Below are positions 1 to 6,692 of a DNA stretch of 19,538 nt, in pieces. A model generated the notes under the pieces. The model was not told the DNA's origin and did not search any database. It saw only the letters and a program-made list of their open reading frames with translations. The DNA comes from Patescibacteria group bacterium (lineage in GTDB: Bacteria; Patescibacteriota; JACMRA01): assembly GCA_029935375.1 (NCBI GenBank), contig JAOZKL010000004.1, positions 1-19,538 on the forward strand, written 5' to 3'. The position numbers and the translations under genes were made by a program. Positions within the stretch are counted from its first letter, which is position 1; each line of letters begins with the position of its first letter.

Positions 1-61
1 GTATGATTATGGAAACGGTAGAATGGCACTGTGGAACTTTATTGTATTTAACGAAATCTAA
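1..61 (+). CDS. 3' end of a truncated gene, product unknown
   Basis: The second reading frame is open from the window edge and ends in TAA at 59-61, giving a short tail ending WNFIVFNEI. A good intrinsic terminator follows 25 nt later, which supports this being a genuine gene end. Too little remains to name a family. Confidence 0.5.
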   Translation, partial: YDYGNGRMALWNFIVFNEI

Positions 62-85
62 ACTTAAATATATATCATATCAATT

Positions 86-116
86 ACCAAGGGTTTAGGC
101 TCTTGGTTTTTTGTTT
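86..116 (+). terminator. Rho-independent terminator
   Basis: A stem of about 8 bp (86-93 with 100-107, one G-T pair) has a 6-nt loop and runs into a T tract with a single G interruption. It closes the truncated gene that enters from the left edge. Confidence 0.75.
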
Positions 117-143
117 GTAGTTGAAGAATTTGGATATAATAAC

Positions 144-161
144 ACCTCCCATTTGGGAGGT
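144..161. terminator. Perfect 7-bp hairpin, possible terminator of tRNA-Arg
   Basis: ACCTCCC at 144-150 pairs with GGGAGGT at 155-161 around a 4-nt loop. It lies 18 nt past the tRNA 3' end on the minus strand. The sequence after it on that strand is AT-rich but not a clean T run, so terminator function is only probable. It could also act as a 3' processing stop. Confidence 0.45.
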
Positions 162-178
162 TTGCTCTTTCTATTTTA

Positions 179-256
179 TGGTGCACCCGAGAGGGCTCGA
201 ACCCCTGACCTTCTGGGCCGAAACCAGACGCTCTAATCCAACTGAGCTACGAGTGC
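179..256 (-). tRNA. tRNA-Arg (anticodon UCG)
   Basis: The reverse complement folds as a full cloverleaf. The acceptor is GCACTCG with CGGGTGC (one G-T pair), there is a standard D arm, and the anticodon stem TCTGG/CCAGA encloses loop TTTCGGC with anticodon TCG. The variable loop is 5 nt and the T arm has the TTCGAGC loop. Discriminator A is followed by an encoded CCA at 179-181. It reads CGA-type arginine codons. An apparent small plus-strand ORF across this tRNA is spurious. Confidence 0.95.
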
Positions 257-288
257 AATCTCGTTTGTTACAATCGACTGATTTACTA

Positions 289-320
289 TTGACTTTTTAT
301 CGTTTTTTGTCAAGTATATA
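289..320 (+). promoter_or_regulatory. Possible promoter of the 328 gene
   Basis: TTGACT at 289-294 is followed by TATATA at 315-320. The spacing is 20 nt, longer than the usual 16-18, so the match is imperfect. If used, transcription would start at or next to the ATG at 328, giving a leaderless or nearly leaderless mRNA. Confidence 0.3.
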
Positions 321-327
321 AGTAAGT

Positions 328-1245
328 ATGTTCAAGAAATTACTTTCATTTACTTTCATTCTTCTAATAGCTTTATTAGGCTCAGTTCATTCAACTTCAG
401 TTTTTTCTGCGTTGCCAGATATTGTTGTAGATAAGACAGACACGCCAATAGATCCAGATAGAGAAGAGTCTTTTTACACTTTTTTTCATTATGGGAGTAT
501 GACATCAAAAGATGATATAAAGAACTCTTCTATCAAGGTAAGTATAAATGGAGCAGGTGTAGAGCTTATGGAGGCTGAGATGAGGGATATGTATTATATT
601 GGTGACGATATCAGTAGCAAGGTCCCGGTTTGTAATGCCACCTTTGGCGGGTCAAGATTTATCATTCCATATGATCTGACTGATGATGGGATGTTGATAT
701 ATGGACCTCAAAGTGCAAATAGAAAAGATCAAATTGTTGGGACACAGTCTTCTAGCCTTCCTGCCGGTCATTCAGGTTGTATTCAAGTTGGTCTCAAATT
801 AACTGGTGAAATTACAGAGGGTGTTGTGGATATAATATTTGATGGAGACAGATTAGATTCTGTTGATTATGATGAGAGTACACGACCAGCCAAGCAAATA
901 GTCAGGTTGGCTATAGGGGCTACTTTGAGCTGTGAAGAAAATCAAGAATTTGTAAATGGATCATGTCTAACGTTGTGTGAAAATGGTGCAGTTCGTGGAG
1001 ATTCTGGGCAGTGCTTACTAAAAGAAAAAGAATGCCCTGAAGACAAAGACTTGTTTAACCGTGAGTGTATGGACAAATGTTTAAATACTGAGGAGCGGAA
1101 CCAATTTGGGTCTTGTGTAGAAATCCCAAAACCAAAGAATGATATAGTTAGTAAAATAGCAACCTGGATTATTACAATAATTTTGATATTTATTATATTA
1201 TCTCTAATATTTAAAATACGAAAGGTGTTTATAAAAAGGCTGTAA
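328..1245 (+). CDS. Secreted Cys-rich protein with C-terminal membrane anchor, unknown function
   Basis: This 305-residue protein is not recognised as a named family. Residues 1-28 form a signal peptide: MFKK, a long hydrophobic core, then a small-residue cleavage region near VFSA. The middle part (about 30-198) looks like a beta-rich extracytoplasmic domain with two cysteines. From Cys202 to about residue 265 there are eight cysteines in short spaced pairs of the GSCLTLC and RECMDKC type, suggesting a disulfide-rich stalk. Residues about 275-298 are a hydrophobic helix followed by KIRKVFIKRL, a typical stop-transfer. The protein would therefore be displayed outside the cell and anchored at its C-terminus. 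It ends 3 nt before the convergent CAP gene, and no terminator is visible between them. The start has T at -1 and no Shine-Dalgarno site. Confidence 0.85.
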   Translation: MFKKLLSFTFILLIALLGSVHSTSVFSALPDIVVDKTDTPIDPDREESFYTFFHYGSMTSKDDIKNSSIKVSINGAGVELMEAEMRDMYYIGDDISSKVPVCNATFGGSRFIIPYDLTDDGMLIYGPQSANRKDQIVGTQSSSLPAGHSGCIQVGLKLTGEITEGVVDIIFDGDRLDSVDYDESTRPAKQIVRLAIGATLSCEENQEFVNGSCLTLCENGAVRGDSGQCLLKEKECPEDKDLFNRECMDKCLNTEERNQFGSCVEIPKPKNDIVSKIATWIITIILIFIILSLIFKIRKVFIKRL

Positions 1246-1248
1246 GCA

Positions 1249-1914
1249 CTATTCTGAATTAGCCTCTTGTTTTTGCCAAAGATCCATTATAGACATATCT
1301 TCATATTCAGTTATATCTGTTTCGTTTATTGGCTCTATAGTTATTATGCTTTCTAGTTTATATGTTGACCTGCCAAACATTTGAGCTACAAATATTGTAT
1401 CTTTACCATTTAACTTTCCCTTCGCATATCCAACTCCAGTTTCAAAATATCCCTCGTTAAGTATATTCTCTTTATGTGCAGGTGAATTCATCCAAGCCTT
1501 TACCATATCATCCACAGTACTATATCCATTTGCTAGATTTTCTCCAGCTTCAAGGTAGTCATAGTCAGTTTCTATTATAAAGTCTAGCCATCGTTTTTCA
1601 GTATCGCTGTGGATATGTGAAAAATAGCTAAATTCAGCCATATGATCAGCTTTTTCCTGAGCTGCAATCATTAATTTAGTATTTACCAATAATGGTTCAA
1701 TGCCTTTGCGCTCCCTTTCTTGGTTTACTTCTACTATTACTTGGTCAGAACCGTAATAAGAGGCTGCTTCTACTCCACTAGGCTCTCCGGTGTGTTTTAT
1801 AGATATTATAAATACTGCAATGGATATTATACCAACCAAAATTGTAATAATTGCTTTATAAGGCCTGTGTACTAAAGCTTGTTCTTTTTGTATTGAGTCG
1901 TTAAATAATCCCAC
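1249..1914 (-). CDS. CAP/SCP-domain protein with N-terminal membrane anchor
   Basis: This 221-residue protein belongs to the CAP superfamily (SCP/PR1-like, bacterial YkwD type). The visible hallmarks are the His in FSYFSHIHSD (about residue 100), the GENLANG motif, and WMNSPAHKENIL with its His at about residue 147; these form the cleft that characterises the fold. A single N-terminal transmembrane helix (about 21-40) precedes the domain, so it should face the outside, tethered to the membrane. The molecular function of bacterial CAP proteins is poorly defined. No ATG fits the N-terminus. A TTG at 1923 is possible, but the GTG at 1914 is preferred because it has T at -1 like every other start here. 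The gene overlaps the end of a doubtful small ORF upstream and converges with the gene ending at 1245. Confidence 0.85.
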   Translation of the reverse strand: MGLFNDSIQKEQALVHRPYKAIITILVGIISIAVFIISIKHTGEPSGVEAASYYGSDQVIVEVNQERERKGIEPLLVNTKLMIAAQEKADHMAEFSYFSHIHSDTEKRWLDFIIETDYDYLEAGENLANGYSTVDDMVKAWMNSPAHKENILNEGYFETGVGYAKGKLNGKDTIFVAQMFGRSTYKLESIITIEPINETDITEYEDMSIMDLWQKQEANSE

Positions 1915-2101
1915 AATATCCAATTTTTGTTTTTATAGTAAATGCAAATTTCTCTTTTTTGGAGAAGCTGCAATGTACAATATAATTATTATACTCTAAT
2001 AGAATATTTTTGACAAGTAGTGTTTCCTCTTGTTCAAGCTCATAAGCCTTAAGAAGTTTAGTTATTCTGTAACTTAGTCTACAAGCTTTCTTTTCTGTCA
2101 T
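1901..2101 (-). CDS. Doubtful small ORF, perhaps a 5'-truncated gene
   Basis: An open frame of 66 codons reads MTEKKACRLSYRITKLLKAYELE and onward as a mostly helical, soluble-looking protein of no recognised family. It ends inside the CAP gene start (a 14-nt overlap), which would suit translational coupling. Its ATG lies within the terminal inverted repeat of the palindromic element at 2096-2216 and has G rather than T at -1, unlike every supported start here. It may be the remnant of a gene whose 5' end was replaced by the repeat, or it may not be a gene. Confidence 0.25.
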   Translation of the reverse strand: MTEKKACRLSYRITKLLKAYELEQEETLLVKNILLEYNNYIVHCSFSKKEKFAFTIKTKIGYCGII

Positions 2102-2216
2102 CCCGCGCAGGCGGGTATCCATGCAAAGGGGGTGTTATTCTTTGTAGAGACAAGTCTGCTTGTTTATTGGTGTTTCACAGCAAAACACTGGATCCCGCAT
2201 CAAGCGCGGGATGACA
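2096..2216. repeat. 121-bp palindromic, MITE/REP-like element
   Basis: A perfect 13-bp terminal inverted repeat, TGTCATCCCGCGC at 2096-2108 and its reverse complement at 2204-2216, bounds a 121-bp unit. Each end is also a small hairpin (CCCGC...GCGGG) followed by a GGTATCC or GGATCC box in inverted orientation. The arms are strongly GC-rich in an AT-rich region. There is no transposase inside and no clear target duplication. A degenerate single arm lies at 13663-13690. Confidence 0.75.
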
Positions 2217-2256
2217 AGATGGCAATCGTGAGATAGCAGCGGATGAGGTGCTATAT

Positions 2257-4494
2257 TTACTCTTCTTCTACAAATTTAATATTTGATCTAGGAGTCACAA
2301 ATGGTATTTTTATTCCAAGATCTTCTCGTTCAATACTATATACTGATGAGTATCCACTTTTGATCTGTCGTTTGGCTGTCTCTAGATTATCTGTATTTTT
2401 TAGAATATTCTTTATTTTTTCTTTATCTATGTTGTCTATTCTTTTGTATTTATAAAAAACATCTAGCCCAATTGTTTGGTCTTGTTCCTTTGTAAACACT
2501 CCTGTGTAGCTTTTTATTATTATATCTTCTATACTGGCAATATCACTGTTTACTTCCATTATTTTATCTATTATTACACTACTTTGTAAGTAGTATATGT
2601 CAGAGTTTAGGGTAGTCGTTAGCGATACAGACTCAGAAACTTGTCCAACTTTTTTATCAAAAGTGTTCTTAGCTTGTATGTTTACAAACCAATCTATATC
2701 TGTAAAAGTTTTTTCATCTCCTATGTTTTTTATTGCTTCTAATCTTTCCTTGGCAAGTTGGCTTTCATTGCTGTTTCTCAACAAATCCAAATCTGTTTCT
2801 GTTACAAATTTTTGTGTTGTTTCTTCTGGTACAGATATTTTGTCTATTGTAATAGCGTAAAAATCTCTAGCAATACTAGCTCCCACCAGATTCGTTATTT
2901 CAAGAGTTGCATCTTTTGGTATATTATACTCTGAGCCTCCACCAACAGCAACAATATCTATTTTTACTTTTTGATTTGTTTTATCATTATTTGCAGGTAT
3001 TGTTATAGTAGACGGCAAGTTTGGATTATAAACTGGTTTATACTTATATTGTCCGTAATATAAATAGAACCTACCATTTGACAACCATGTAATATCTGAT
3101 CCGGCTTTATTTATTAATAATACAGATCCTTTTGCATTGGTGCTTTTTAGTTCTTTTGTTCCACTTGGTACGCTTTCTGCTGCAGTGGTTAGGTCTACAT
3201 TTTTTCTATTAAATTCGTTTTGATCAACTTCTATATAGTTACTGGATTCTATAGTGGGGGTTTTTAGCTCAAGTGTATACGCACTGGTAGGGAAGAATAC
3301 AAAAGTTGCAACTGCGAAGAACGCGATTATCATTGACATTGCAATTGCAAATACGCTCTTTTTTGCTTTCTTTGCTTTGCTTTTTACAAAATTCTTATTC
3401 TTGATGTTTTGAACTCCTTTTTTTGCAGATTGAACCTTGTTTAATAGCAAGTCCATTTTATCATCTACGACCTCTCCAATACTGGCTTCGGAATTATCTT
3501 CATATTCTTCATATTCATTCCCGTTAAAATTGTATTTGTGGACTGTCAGATTTTCATCTATTATAGGCGAGTCAGTCTCGTTCTTACCGTTTTTAACTTC
3601 AATTTTTATTTGAGTTTCAACCTTTCTAGAATCAACTTTTTTCATTAATTCTGCAACTTTTTCAGTTTCAGATTGATTTTGTCTTGGTGGCATTTTTGTG
3701 CCAGTGTTTCCTGTTTGATCATTTTCTGATAAATTGTTTGTTACTTCATTCTCTTGTTCGGAATTACTAAGTCCAAATGGAACCATTCCATATCCAAACA
3801 CCTCATCTATGTTATCACTATCTGTATGTGTATAATGTACAGTCAGTTTAGTTGGATCATTGTTCCATCCTGCTTCTCCATAAGCTATAAATTTTGGCTG
3901 TATCATCGGAAGACCTGTTACCTCCTCTCCATAGCTTATTATTCCATAGCCTTCTACTAGAGTTTCTGGCTCTTCATCTCCATAATGGTCTTCTCCATAT
4001 ACATTTTCAAACTCTATTTTACTCTCTCCTTCCTCAATATTGGTATGTTTAGGTGTGAGGTTAATAGTATTTGATGTCTTGTTATTAACTGTTTTCTTCA
4101 AACTTTTGATCTCTTGTATCTTTTGTTCTTCCTCCTCTTCCTCTTCTGAGTCTTCATCATCACCTGCATTGATTGAAATCTTTGTAGTAGACAAGTTACC
4201 AAGTCCTTCATAATTTATAACTTTATACTGTTTTGTATTTTTTGGATATTCTGCAAACTCTATTTCCACTTCTGATTTTGTAAAAATTGCTAAGGACTCT
4301 GAGCTTTTTGTAGACCATTTTACTTTTCGTGGATAATTAGTTATTTGGTATAGAAAAATACGAACATTAACTTCATTGCTCAAAAAATCTGGAACTTCTT
4401 GTACAAAAATGTTTAAATTACCACGATACTTTGCATGTTCACGAAGTTCGTGTAATAAATGCCTCTTCTTTGTATTCTTGTTAATAATCAACAT
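2257..4494 (-). CDS. Large single-pass membrane protein, baseplate-J-like outer region (tentative)
   Basis: This 745-residue protein has three parts. Residues 1 to about 380 are cytoplasmic: a basic start, an acidic stretch with seven consecutive Glu (about 115-122), and a low-complexity zone with recurring Tyr-Gly motifs (VYGEDHYG, GYGIISYGEE, AYGEAGW, FGYGMVPFG). A single hydrophobic helix (about 384-405) is preceded by a Lys-rich segment, giving an inside-out orientation. Residues 406-745 are extracytoplasmic, with a pattern of the type NAKGSVLLINKAG..., VAVGGGSEYNIP... and VTETDLDLLR. From memory this resembles the baseplate-J-like membrane proteins frequent in CPR genomes; that assignment is unverified. 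The start has T at -1. A possible TTGACA/TATAAT promoter lies upstream, divergent from the 4647 gene. Confidence 0.85.
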   Translation of the reverse strand: MLIINKNTKKRHLLHELREHAKYRGNLNIFVQEVPDFLSNEVNVRIFLYQITNYPRKVKWSTKSSESLAIFTKSEVEIEFAEYPKNTKQYKVINYEGLGNLSTTKISINAGDDEDSEEEEEEEQKIQEIKSLKKTVNNKTSNTINLTPKHTNIEEGESKIEFENVYGEDHYGDEEPETLVEGYGIISYGEEVTGLPMIQPKFIAYGEAGWNNDPTKLTVHYTHTDSDNIDEVFGYGMVPFGLSNSEQENEVTNNLSENDQTGNTGTKMPPRQNQSETEKVAELMKKVDSRKVETQIKIEVKNGKNETDSPIIDENLTVHKYNFNGNEYEEYEDNSEASIGEVVDDKMDLLLNKVQSAKKGVQNIKNKNFVKSKAKKAKKSVFAIAMSMIIAFFAVATFVFFPTSAYTLELKTPTIESSNYIEVDQNEFNRKNVDLTTAAESVPSGTKELKSTNAKGSVLLINKAGSDITWLSNGRFYLYYGQYKYKPVYNPNLPSTITIPANNDKTNQKVKIDIVAVGGGSEYNIPKDATLEITNLVGASIARDFYAITIDKISVPEETTQKFVTETDLDLLRNSNESQLAKERLEAIKNIGDEKTFTDIDWFVNIQAKNTFDKKVGQVSESVSLTTTLNSDIYYLQSSVIIDKIMEVNSDIASIEDIIIKSYTGVFTKEQDQTIGLDVFYKYKRIDNIDKEKIKNILKNTDNLETAKRQIKSGYSSVYSIEREDLGIKIPFVTPRSNIKFVEEE

Positions 4495-4520
4495 ACTCCA
4501 TCCAATTAGCGTAATATATT

Positions 4521-4552
4521 ATTATATTGAAATAAGTAGTTAAATTTGTCAA
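4521..4552 (-). promoter_or_regulatory. Possible promoter of the 745-residue membrane protein gene
   Basis: On the minus strand, TTGACA (4552-4547) and a perfect TATAAT (4526-4521) are separated by 20 nt. The long spacer is a weakness; CAATAT at 17 nt is the in-register alternative. The resulting leader would be short, about 20 nt. The intergenic region 4495-4646 is shared with the divergent AI-2E permease gene. Confidence 0.35.
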
Positions 4553-4646
4553 GTGCGATTTGTTCTTTATATGCCTTGCCTTTTTATCAAAACTATGCTT
4601 TTGTTTTACAGTATTTTTACATTTTTTATTTTTTTACAATATCAAT

Positions 4647-5669
4647 ATGTTTTTCACAAGAATGCTTAATTCTATTAGGAAAAATTGATTAGTTGCTATT
4701 ATCTTTATTCTTTTTTGTAGTGCAATCTTATATTTTGCACGACAATTTAAGACTATATCTATCTGATCTTTGGTTTTTATTGCCTTGTTTATACCTTTGT
4801 TTAAGTTCTTGAGAGATAAAACAAAAAAGCAGACTTTGTCAGCTACTATTGTTACATTGCTCTCAGTTCTTATAGTTTTGGCTATAACAGTTCCATTAGG
4901 AGTTATGTTGTATTCCAAGGGATCTAGCCTGATAACACAGCAGATAGAGTGGTTTACAACTGCGGATATAACACAACAATTGCCTCTGATAGATATGACA
5001 TTGGCTGAAATTGGAGAAGAGTTATCTGCTTTTGGCATTGATTTTTCTTCTATTCAAGGACATATCAACGGGGTTTTATCTCAGTCTGTGGATTTTATTG
5101 GTAGTACATTTCGTTTTGTATTGCAAGTTGTTCTTATGTTGGTGTTGATATTTTTTGTTTTTGCTAATTTTGACAAAATAGAGGGTTTTTTTAAAAAAGA
5201 TTCTATACTGCCAAAAAAATTCTTATCAACTCTCTGGACAAATTTTACCAATGTAGTTAAAGTTTCGGTTTTGGCCTTTGGTGTTAACTGAATAGTACAA
5301 GGAATTATTCTTTGATTTACTTTTAGTATGTTATGACTACCTGAGCCCTGATTTTGGGCTGTTGTGATGGCTTTGTTGGCATTTATTCCATTGATCTGAC
5401 CAGGCTTTGTCGTTATTCCTTTTGCTTTGTTTATGTGATGAACAGAAGCCTTGATCCTATTATTGGTATTTACCGTTGTAAATATTCTTTGCGAATATAT
5501 TCTCAAGCCATGGATAAACAAGAAGATTGGTAAAATTCCTACCGCATACTCTATATTTGGATTGATGGTCTGAGTTGTAGTGTTGTGACCTTGGTGATTA
5601 GTTGTTTGACCATTCCTTTTAACTTTCATATGAGAGATGTACCAATTCATTGTTAAAAATAAAAAGTAA
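4647..5669 (+). CDS. AI-2E family transporter written with UGA = glycine
   Basis: Read with UGA as Gly this is an intact 340-codon polytopic membrane protein of the AI-2E/PerM family. Family members export small molecules or ions, and the substrate here is unknown. In standard code the frame is broken by 14 TGA codons: 4686, 4764, 5289, 5313, 5334, 5349, 5397, 5436, 5439, 5571, 5586, 5595, 5607 and 5631. With Gly, the C-terminal half reads GLPEPGFW, FIPLIGPGF and LGPWGLVVGP. TGAs at 5334, 5397, 5571, 5586, 5595 and 5607 align with glycines of the paralogue at 15422-16510. Tryptophan is encoded by TGG, including a conserved FW, so UGA is not Trp. The start at 4647 (T at -1) is preferred over the ATG at 4662. 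The gene ends in TAA and is followed by a good terminator. If the host uses the standard code it is effectively a pseudogene or an acquired gene. Confidence 0.85.
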
Positions 5670-5680
5670 AAATCATTTTT

Positions 5681-5712
5681 ACACCTCTATATTATAATAG
5701 GGGTGTTTTTTA
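5681..5712 (+). terminator. Rho-independent terminator
   Basis: A 10-bp stem (5681-5690 with 5697-5706, one G-T pair) with a 6-nt loop is followed by a T tract. It lies 11 nt after the TAA of the UGA-recoded permease, which supports 5669 as the true end of that gene, and it separates the permease from the ribosomal operon. Confidence 0.8.
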
Positions 5713-5726
5713 TTCTATCCCAGCCC

Positions 5727-5760
5727 TTGACAATTACTGTTTTTTAATTAACAGTAGAAT
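5727..5760 (+). promoter_or_regulatory. Probable promoter region of the ribosomal operon with inverted repeat
   Basis: A perfect TTGACA (5727-5732) lies 68 nt upstream of rplF. The best -10-like hexamer, TAGAAT at 5755-5760, is 22 nt away, longer than the norm. Between them is a perfect 7-bp inverted repeat, TACTGTT (5735-5741) and AACAGTA (5750-5756), which could be an operator or an RNA hairpin. The operon needs a promoter after the terminator at 5681-5712, so location supports the call more than the -10 does. Confidence 0.4.
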
Positions 5761-5799
5761 CGTTTACTCATGCACAAGCAAGTAAAATAGATTATACTT

Positions 5800-6348
5800 A
5801 TGTCTAGGATTGGCAAAATGATCATTGAAGTGCCTAACGGAGTAACTGTTGATTTCGACGAAAAGACTAAATTTATGAAAGTAAAAGGTCCTTTGGGTCA
5901 GATGGAAAGGCAGTTTAATTCTTACGTTACATTCAATATCGAAAATAACATTATCACAACGCAAGTTGAAGATGAAACTCACAGAGAGCAAAAAGCTATG
6001 TGGGGCACTAGTCGTTCACTCTTATCAAATATGATAGAGGGCGTATCAAAAGGATATACTAACCAAATTATTCTTAGCGGAGTAGGTTTCAAAATGGCCT
6101 TATCTGGTCAGAAGCTTACACTACATATTGGTTTTTCACACCCTGTAGAGGTTGTTGTTCCAGATATTATAAAGTTGGAATTAAAGAAAAACACTTTAGA
6201 TGGAACTTCAATTGACAACCAAGCTTTAAACTCATTTTTTACAAAAGTTCATAACATGAAAAAATGTGATGTTTATAAACACAAAGGATTCAAATTTCCT
6301 GGTCGTTACTATCCAAAGAAAGTTGGTAAAAAAGCTGCTTCAGCATAA
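5800..6348 (+). CDS. rplF: 50S ribosomal protein L6
   Basis: This 182-residue protein binds 23S rRNA near the factor-binding site of the large subunit. The start MSRIGKMIIEVPNGV is the L6 signature (SRIGK.PI.IP.GV). The duplicated L6 fold is visible, with the internal GVSKGYTNQIILSGVGFKM stretch and the C-terminal YKHKGFKFPGRYYPKK, which replaces the usual PYKGKGI-type ending. Length is normal for the family. It is the first gene of the operon; rpsN and rpsH, which usually precede it, are absent and replaced by the permease and its terminator. The start has T at -1 and no Shine-Dalgarno site. rplR follows 11 nt later. Confidence 0.97.
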   Translation: MSRIGKMIIEVPNGVTVDFDEKTKFMKVKGPLGQMERQFNSYVTFNIENNIITTQVEDETHREQKAMWGTSRSLLSNMIEGVSKGYTNQIILSGVGFKMALSGQKLTLHIGFSHPVEVVVPDIIKLELKKNTLDGTSIDNQALNSFFTKVHNMKKCDVYKHKGFKFPGRYYPKKVGKKAASA

Positions 6349-6359
6349 ACTAAAATAAT

Positions 6360-6683
6360 ATGGCTACTAGAGAAATTAGAAAACAAAGAAGTAAGAAGAA
6401 AATTAATTACGATATACCAGTTTTGGTTGTTTTTCGTTCTACTAAGAATATTCTTGCACAAGTTCTTGAACCAAAGACCAAAAAGACTTTATTTACAGTT
6501 AGTTCATATAATATGAAGAAAGGTACAAAGTCTGAAAAAGCTGAGTTGGTTGGTGAGCAGATTGCAAAAAAGGCAAAAACCAAAAAAATTGAACGAATGG
6601 TTGTAGACCGTAACGGTTTTACATATCATGGTCGTATCAAAGCGCTTGTAGATTCAGTTCGTAAAAACGGAATTACTATATAA
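6360..6683 (+). CDS. rplR: 50S ribosomal protein L18
   Basis: This 107-residue protein binds 5S rRNA and helps dock it on the large subunit. The L18 pattern is clear: a basic N-terminus RKQRSKKKI, then VLVVFRSTKNILAQVLE, the EKAELVGEQIAKKAK helix, and the terminal DRNGFTYHGRIKALVDSVRKNG. The family usually has about 110-120 residues, so this is at the short end, mostly from a trimmed N-terminus. It lies between rplF and rpsE with gaps of 11 and 9 nt, so it is clearly co-transcribed. Confidence 0.97.
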   Translation: MATREIRKQRSKKKINYDIPVLVVFRSTKNILAQVLEPKTKKTLFTVSSYNMKKGTKSEKAELVGEQIAKKAKTKKIERMVVDRNGFTYHGRIKALVDSVRKNGITI

Positions 6684-6692
6684 TATATTACT

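Noticed and set aside
121..321. 66-codon plus-strand ORF
   Set aside because: It runs across the tRNA-Arg gene; the apparent protein is the familiar artefact of translating the antisense of a tRNA.
4634..5038. 134-codon minus-strand ORF
   Set aside because: Antisense to the N-terminal and middle part of the permease, with no plausible protein features.
5289..5633. Pseudogene by multiple nonsense mutations
   Set aside because: All 14 interruptions are TGA; there are no TAA, TAG or frameshifts over 340 codons, and several fall on conserved glycines. Random decay would not give this. It stays possible only if the gene was transferred into a standard-code host.
5081..5650. 189-codon minus-strand ORF
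   Set aside because: It is the antisense shadow of the UGA-containing permease (TGA appears as Ser TCA on the other strand); its translation is low-complexity Asn/Thr/Ile with no family resemblance.
4647..5669. UGA read as tryptophan or selenocysteine
   Set aside because: TGG already encodes Trp in the gene, no TGA aligns with Trp in the paralogue, and 14 selenocysteines in a permease without visible SECIS elements is implausible.
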